Below, piece by piece: positions 58,088 through 64,000 of a DNA stretch of 64,000 nt (the stretch's first letter is position 1; each line of letters begins with the position of its first letter). Source of the DNA: Prosapia bicincta (taxonomy: Eukaryota; Arthropoda; Insecta; Hemiptera; Cercopidae); assembly GCA_036971475.1 (NCBI GenBank), contig JBAIZL010000002.1, positions 233,507,643 through 233,571,642 on the forward strand, written 5' to 3'. Under the pieces are notes generated by a model that was given only the letters and a program-made list of their open reading frames with translations, was not told the DNA's origin and searched no databases. The position numbers were made by a program, and so were the translations under genes.

Positions 58088-58854
58088 AATCCCTACCATA
58101 CCTTTGTCCACTAGTTCTATGCAAGAAACTTTATTAAACTTTTAAACAACATTGTTTTTATTAATTGTATGTGTTACAAACTTTTGTAATTAATTAAATG
58201 ATATGTAACTAATTATGGTAATAAATATTGTTAATTATTTGAAATATGTTAATCACAAAAAGAAATGTAATTGAAGAAAATTAGAAACTATACTCTTAAA
58301 GAGATAACAAAACAAAAAGAATTCTTATAAACTGACTAGAATCCTTATCAAATCTATAACAGGCAAGTTGAATGTAAATGATGGTAAAAATTATGAAAAA
58401 TTATATAAAACTTTTATTGTAATCAATGTAAATTTTGTAGAACAAAAATTAGATTCTGATAACAATTGTATATGTTATAAACATTTTGTATCTATCCTAT
58501 GATAGAAAAGACTCATTATAAATTGTATTAATCAATTCCAAATACTTTTGCTCAGTTGAATTATAATGAACAGAAAATTAGACTGTAAAATGCCCATCAT
58601 CAAAAACAATAACGCCTACAAGCTACGAGGATACTGCGTTGGAAATCGCAGTCAACCCATTTAACTGGATCTTGGAAATCAACCTTTGCCTGGTGACTTT
58701 CTCCAGTGAAGAGGACTTCAACCCATGCCGAAAATTGCCCTTTACGGAGGCCTATTCAGCAGCTTATATACTTCGCCCTCATCAGGAAGAAGAAGAAGAC
58801 TTCAACCAACGCCGAAACTTCGCCTACCCCCGAAGTTCTCTTTAGGGATGGAGG
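58088..58854 (+). other. 3' untranslated region and polypurine tract
   Basis: No env-like frame. It contains a degenerate direct repeat of GAAGAGGACTTCAACCCATG (58,707 and 58,791). The last bases, GGGATGGAGG, form the polypurine tract directly before the 3' LTR. Confidence 0.85.
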
Positions 58855-59144
58855 AGTTATATAAACATTTTATGTGAACATTTCATAATTAAATGCGTGC
58901 TAGGAAGATTCCTGCTTACGCAGCTTTAGTATTATATAGGTGTGAGAACAGAGCCCCGGCAGTGTGTAAGTCGCCTCTGTATCGCACAGACGTTTTCCAC
59001 TCCGATTGAGTGCATATCAATTGTATTGTTTTATTAAGTAAAATTTATGTAACAGTTTTCTAAATTAATTGTTTATTAAATTCAAAGGTTTGTTAAAAAT
59101 AAAAATCATTTTTAAAAACCTTTCTTGCTTAATATAAAACGTAA

Positions 59145-59146
<2 letters not shown>
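58855..59146 (+). repeat. 3' LTR (292 bp)
   Basis: Identical by eye to the 5' LTR in length and sequence, ending in GTAACT before the TATA duplication. Confidence 0.96.
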
Positions 59147-59207
<61 letters not shown>

Positions 59208-59220
59208 TTATTTATTTATA
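59147..59220. repeat. (TA)n then (TTTA)n microsatellite
   Basis: TA repeats to about 59,203, then TTTATTTATTTA. The TA tract is the insertion target of the Gypsy element. Confidence 0.96.
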
Positions 59221-59221
59221 T

Positions 59222-60115
59222 TTAACCCTTGCGTGGGCGTGCGGGCAGAGTTTTTGTTTAGGCTGCAACGCCTCTCTTAAAACTAGCGGAGAAACCCATA
59301 CACTATTAGCTGTATTTTATCATCTACCCTACTCACTGAGTCGGTGATTGTCACTCAAAGTGTGTGCGTTTTGTAATTGTTTACGACTAAAGTTGTCTGG
59401 GCTACACCTATATCATCAAACAATATAACATGCCCGTGGGACCTTTTGTGTTATGAGTGAACCAAAGCGTGCCCAGTTATCATGTGCAGGTATTTTGGAT
59501 GAACTTATGCGCGATTGCTTGTTAGATGAGGAGAAAATCCTCGTATCGTAGTGCTCTAAACCTAAGAAGTCATTAGTATCTATGTACACGATGCATGAAG
59601 ACCCCAATATTGACGAAGATTCAGGGTGTTTACAAAAGCCAGAAGGAATTACTTTTTATAACAAGACAATAATTGAAGTTGATATATTATACCAAATGTG
59701 TGGCGAATACGATGTAGCAAGAACGACGATGACCTATGGTTCTATTTGTCTATCCTATAAATATAGCATCCATTAATACGTCCAGAATTTACATTGCTAA
59801 CACACCTGGAGGGTCACCATTGTCAAGAAGCGAGTTTATTACAAACATTTCTAGGGATCTAATTGTTTCTAAAGTAATATAAAGGGTTAATGTAAATATG
59901 CTACCTGTAGAACTAAAGAGGCGAGCAAGAAACCTTCTTGGAATCTATGAACCCCAGCCTGAACATCAACCAATAGACAACAAGATTTGACGGTGCTACA
60001 GGTGGAGGGATAGATCAACCTGGAAGTGTTACAACCAATGTGGAGATAACCAATGAGATATTCCTATGGAAGCTACACACCAATTAAACATTGAATAAAA
60101 CAATAGTATCATCTT
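59222..60115 (+). pseudogene. piggyBac-type transposase fossil 1 (C-terminal part)
   Basis: A TTAA at 59,222-59,225 followed by CCCTTGCGTGGGCG looks like a piggyBac left end. The reading frames then give KKSLVSMYTMHEDPNIDEDS and KPEGITFYNKTIIEVDILYQ, which corresponds to the GGVDxxDQ region with the third catalytic Asp kept. CGEYDVARTTMTYG and a NIAS-NTSRIYIA-like block follow, then LPVELKRRARNLLG. A YNQCGDN remnant of the Cys-rich C-terminal domain lies near 60,035. The N-terminal domain and the first two catalytic Asp residues are absent between the left end and 59,440. Stops and shifts make it inactive. The right end was not found. Confidence 0.78.
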
Positions 60116-60528
60116 TGTAAGGTAAGTGCACCCTTTTAACCTAAAATCTATTTATTTGGTAAAAAAAACCTTTTTACACATAACAATGTATTTTTAATAT
60201 TTTTAAAAATAAATATACTATTTCTGCTGAATTATATTTGGAAAAAAATGAGTTTTATAGTATCATTATCCTAAATGTTTTAACCCCTTCAAACCTGATA
60301 TATTACTTTCAAGTTAAAAAATTATTTGATAGTATATTTTTGGTTGATTGTTTTGTAAGAACTTACAGGAAATTACTCATTCAAAAAAGTGCCCTATCCC
60401 CAAAATTTTTTTTGTTAATTATTATGCCCAATTATACTCGATGACACCAAAATCGTTTCTCATATATTTGGGGGAAAAGGGTAAAGAAAAAAAATTATGT
60501 GCATCAAAATAAAAATTTTTATTACACC

Positions 60529-61930
60529 TTATATTGTTTTATATAAAATAACATGTGTTAACACTAATGAAGTAAAAAGAAAGGAAATACCATATATGTA
60601 AATAATTGAAATGCAGGCTATATAATTACTTGTGCCTAGCTGTATGAAATTGTACAAAACAGTTTCTTTCTTTTTTATACATAGATGTACATCGCATTTA
60701 CCACAGTAAAAGTGAGTTTTTTTGTTGCAAAGTCCATTCTTGCATCTTTTCTCTTCACGATTTCCATCTAAATGTGGTAAATGATGAACAGAGTTGTAAC
60801 GCACATCAGGTATAGATCGCTGTTCTTCCTTTCGTTTAGTTTGGTGGCTTTCTAACTGAGATTCTCCCGATGGACGGCCACGTTTTTTTTGCAGTTGTTT
60901 TATCTGCTATAACAAGTGTCTCCACAATGCGCATTTGAAAATGTAAAAGATCTAAAATTTTCTTTTCTGGAATAGATAGAGCTCTAGCGTCTATTCCAAC
61001 CTGCTGCATGCAATTGCGAAGTCAACTGCATGAAATATCAGCCTCAAAGTCCATTTCTTAGATCCAATAAAAATGCTATACAAAGATATGAGCTGATCTA
61101 GTAAATCAACACCGCCCATTGTACGGCTGTATACCTTCACAATCTCTGGCCGATTAAGTGTTACATACCTTTTTTCATTACTCTTCCACCTGTCAACCCT
61201 ATCTAGTTGTCCTGAGCCAATGAATTTTGATGCTAGGGCAACTGACCTGTTGTCCAGCCACTTTACAACTACATCTCCATCCATACTAACTACTTCATCG
61301 TGATTGCCCTGACCCTTCATTTTCAAATCTTTATCAACAAGGCAAAGGAGGATTAGAGATTAGATTTATTCCAAGACCTTGATCCTAAAATAACCTCACC
61401 CTTGGAAACTTCAAACAGCCGATGGCTATGTGTAGGCCAAACAGGATTTTAATTTCGTCAGAATTTGTAGGTTTAAAATTTGCTACATTTTTCTGAAGAG
61501 CATAAATATTAGTTGCCTCAGCCATTTTCTTAAAATCACCATCTTTAATATATCTTTTAAAATAAGATATGGGAGTCAACAGCTGAAGATCATTTTCAAC
61601 CTCAGAGCAACTCCAGGGTATTTCCAGTCTATCAAAAGAACGAATCCTCCATTTTATATTCTGTTTTTCATTCACCTCGTTTTGAAAAGGTAATGGTGTA
61701 TTATGGATATCTAACTCATCTTCATACCTATTACTCTCATTTCATCCAGCACTATCAACCAACTGTATTCTATCTGCTCTCACTCTTGTTCTTGAAGGTG
61801 ATTGTTGAACGACATTATCTTCATCTCCATCATCATCACTGAGATCAAGCTCTGACAAATCCCCTGATTCAAGTATATCTAGTATTTTTACAGCATCAAG
61901 TATATATAAAATAATTACACAATGCAATTA
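60529..61930 (-). pseudogene. piggyBac-type transposase, broken, catalytic core deleted
   Basis: On the minus strand in order: an acidic N-terminal region (61,927-61,742; SGDLSELDLSDDDGDEDN), then the N-terminal transposase domain (61,675-61,385; LLTPISYFKRYI, NSDEIKILFGLHIAIGCLKF). The next piece (61,326-60,991) starts with MDGDVVVKWLDNRSVALASK and contains PEIVKVYSRTMGGVDLLDQL, which carries the third catalytic Asp. A Cys-rich C-terminal piece ends near 60,660 (CKNGLCNKKTHFYCGKCDVH). The part that should hold the first two catalytic Asp residues is missing between 61,385 and 61,326. The terminal ends are preserved, so it could once have been moved by an active relative. Confidence 0.88.
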
Positions 61931-62015
61931 GGTGCAGTAAAAATACAAGAGGATAGTATTTTTACAAAAGTTTTTGTACAAAAACAGTTTTTTCTCAAAA
62001 TCTACATTTTTTTTT

Positions 62016-62017
<2 letters not shown>

Positions 62018-62093
<76 letters not shown>
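62018..62093. repeat. (TA)n microsatellite inside piggyBac element 2
   Basis: About 76 bp of TA repeats; source of the Tyr-Ile open frames here. Confidence 0.97.
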
Positions 62094-62096
<3 letters not shown>

Positions 62097-62629
62097 ATAT
62101 TGTTCGATATCATTGATACTACAATGTGTAAATCTAACAAAACTGTAAAAAGCTTATTCTTAACAGTGGTTTTGGTGTTATAATATAATATGTACTGAAA
62201 ATTATTGAAATTACTGACATAACTGCCTTGCTTACATCCAGTCATATTGGGCATAATTATTTCCACGAAATATATTTCTGGTTTCAGTGATTACTGATGA
62301 GGATAATAATTAAATTATACGTGGTAATAAAGTTGTAGTAATTATAAAAAACATAAAAAGTATGAGTTAACATAAATATTAACATATCAAAATATATATA
62401 GACTGTGTACATTCCTAGTTGATTTCTTGAATTGTCAGCCATGTTGTCTTCTAAAAACGATGATTATAAAAATATCCACCAGAGATCACGACTTTCTGGA
62501 TAATATCATTCAGTTTGAGTGCAGAATATTGCCCGATAGGTTTAGAGGCTAAAGGGAGTACGCTGATACCATTTACAAACGTTTAAAGTCGATGTGCATA
62601 ATTATGCACTGTGGGTCTGAAGGGGTTAA

Positions 62630-64000
62630 AATATTTATGCACCAGAGTTGAGAGTAATTTGTGGCGTAAAGTTAATATAATCAGATTACAATGTTTATAA
62701 CCAATTTAAAATACAATCTTACATTTATGTTTTTACGAATATGTTAAAATGTATTATAGGAAACAGTTACGACAGTAACAAATTGAATAAAACATCTTTT
62801 AGTAATAAATATTTAATAAAAAGGGAGTGGGCTACAGTGGTAGCCCATGCGCATCAATGTGTTACTCTTAACCACGCGCCTACCGGAAGGCTAATCTAGT
62901 ATTTATCCTAATGGGAGATGATGCTATGAACTACACAGCTTTGTAAGGCTATTAAGTAAAGCGGTAGTAAAATAACAAATAATGATAAACATATTACGAA
63001 AAGGGCTAGTAATATAATCAATGAAGAGACTAAGCTGCCATTAACAATTATGCTCTCCCTCTGATAATTAAGGCTCTTACAGAAACGTCTCGTTAGCTGC
63101 AGGAGTTGCTGCCAAACAGTTTTAACTCAAGAGATAAAATTGGCAGCTCTTTCCGCGAATTGTCTTCCTTCGTTAGCACCATTAAATAACAATGACGTTT
63201 GAATTACTTTGTGCAATAATTTGTAATTAAATTTTAGACGTGTCTTAGTTGTCTTTTTCGATGTTTATTTTCCCAATTATAAACTTTTGGTTGTTTTGAT
63301 AATTGAATCATTTTGAGTTTTTACTGTACGTTTAATAAGAAATGGATAGTCCTTAGTTTTAACTTATTTTACTTTTTTTTGTATTGTATTTCTGTGTAGA
63401 TATATAGGATAAAGACAAAGAGAGATCAGAAAGGTTGTATTTTTTCACTGTCCCTTATATGAATTTCAGTTTTGACTCTCTCATTCTCCTCTTCAATATA
63501 CTTTTTCTTTGATTTTTTCGCGATGAAAATCAATGTTTGTTTATTAAATGTCAATCATCTTTACGTGTAAGAACCCACATATTATATTATAAGGTGTCAC
63601 CCCTAACAAGTGATAGCCACGCTCTCGTGATAACCTCCACTTCTGGTGTTTTCCACTACAGGAGTTTCCTACAGTGTTTCCCGAACAGCTTTGAATACCA
63701 ATTAAAGCATCTATGTCTAAAGATATATACTTCGAATAAGGGTATTAGAAATTCAGCCGGTTTTTATTACACAAATATAATATATTTGAGTTCTTTTCTC
63801 CATTTCCTAACAAAAAATATCTCAACATCAAGAGTTAATAAAATGTCCTGTCTGACTGATGCAGGTGTTTCGAAACTTGTCAACGAATAATGTGATAATG
63901 TTATGATTGACAGACAATTTAGATACTGAAAATACTGAAACATTTATCTTTTATGAAGAAACCTAAATAGTTTACGTTTTGAGCCTGGTTATTTTCCGAA
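62630..64000. other. Intergenic DNA to the window end
   Basis: No gene recognised. A GGGCTAC / GTAGCCC hairpin lies at 62,831-62,848 in a GC-richer patch with an A-box-like AGTGGTAGCCC. A 117-codon open frame (63,537-63,890) has no family features. Confidence 0.35.

Larger units (their letters stand above)
52578..59150 (+). mobile_element. Complete Gypsy-type LTR retrotransposon with TATA target duplication
   Basis: The unit runs from the 5' LTR (52,582) to the end of the 3' LTR (59,146), 6,565 bp, flanked by TATA on both sides (52,578-52,581 and 59,147-59,150) within a TA microsatellite. Order: LTR, primer-binding site, gag, pol (protease, RT, RNase H, integrase), 3' untranslated region, polypurine tract, LTR. 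There is no env-like frame. LTR ends AGTTA...TAACT, overlapping gag and pol frames and a Gag without zinc knuckles fit the 17.6/297 side of the Gypsy clade. Both LTRs look identical and both genes are open, so this is a very young insertion. Confidence 0.96.
60284..62625 (-). mobile_element. piggyBac-type element 2 with both ends and TTAA sites
   Basis: TTAA at 60,280-60,283 and 62,626-62,629 flank the ends CCCCTTCAAACC and (right end, reverse complement) CCCCTTCAGACC. An internal palindrome GTGCATAATTATGCAC lies about 22 bp from the right end. The 2,342 bp interior holds a minus-strand transposase remnant and a (TA)n tract. Confidence 0.88.

Noticed and set aside
58639..58845. Possible env remnant in the Gypsy 3' region
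   Set aside because: The 68-codon frame has no signal peptide, membrane segment or Env motif and contains a short direct repeat.
62825..62900. Possible tRNA gene
   Set aside because: An A-box-like word and a hairpin are present, but no cloverleaf with anticodon and T arm could be drawn.
63537..63890. 117-codon open frame near the window end
   Set aside because: No family features, no clear splice or start context; chance is likely.

Overview
This 64 kb window is eukaryotic nuclear DNA from an arthropod, most likely an insect. It is AT-rich with long TA and CA microsatellites. It carries fossils of animal mobile elements (Merlin, hAT, piggyBac, Penelope, Jockey/I-group LINEs, Gypsy). It also holds a decayed insert of Wolbachia DNA, and Wolbachia lives mainly in arthropods and filarial nematodes. 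I found no complete host gene; one candidate internal exon (about 16,954-17,035) is the only plausible host coding sequence. Nearly every recognisable protein belongs to a transposon or to the bacterial insert.

Layout. 0-1.3 kb: broken Merlin transposase, then a Jockey-group reverse transcriptase (RT) fossil. 4.0-7.5 kb: two Penelope-like (PLE) fossils, one with inverted ends. 8.5-16.2 kb: non-coding interspersed repeats, a decayed coding tandem repeat (9.8-10.8 kb) and a minus-strand Jockey ORF1 fossil (11.4-12.6 kb). 18.4-23.5 kb: a 23-24 bp minisatellite, a 181 bp satellite, two large CA arrays and a non-autonomous hAT. 24-28 kb: more copies of the interspersed repeats. 29-31 kb: a second Jockey RT fossil, a broken transposon-type gene and a 28 bp minisatellite. 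31.2-34.8 kb: the Wolbachia insert, with a broken ispG, Rickettsiales-type intergenic repeats and a second broken gene. 36.8-39.1 kb: an internally deleted LINE with ORF1, RT and RNase H remnants. 39-45 kb: AT-rich DNA with a striking 29 bp inverted repeat. 44.9-48.8 kb: two PLE copies head to head. 52.4 kb: a small MITE-like inverted repeat. 52.58-59.15 kb: a complete Gypsy-type LTR retrotransposon. 59.2-62.6 kb: two opposed piggyBac fossils, one with both ends and both TTAA target sites.

Two parts stand out. The first is the bacterial insert: its ispG belongs to the MEP isoprenoid pathway, which animals lack, and several independent breaks show it is an old nuclear copy. The second is the Gypsy element. 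Its two 292 bp LTRs look identical over their full length, gag and pol are both open, and the gag-pol overlap holds a T TTT TTA heptamer in the correct register for -1 frameshifting. These features point to a very recent and possibly competent insertion, in contrast to the decay around it. All identifications come from reading the sequence; no database search was run.
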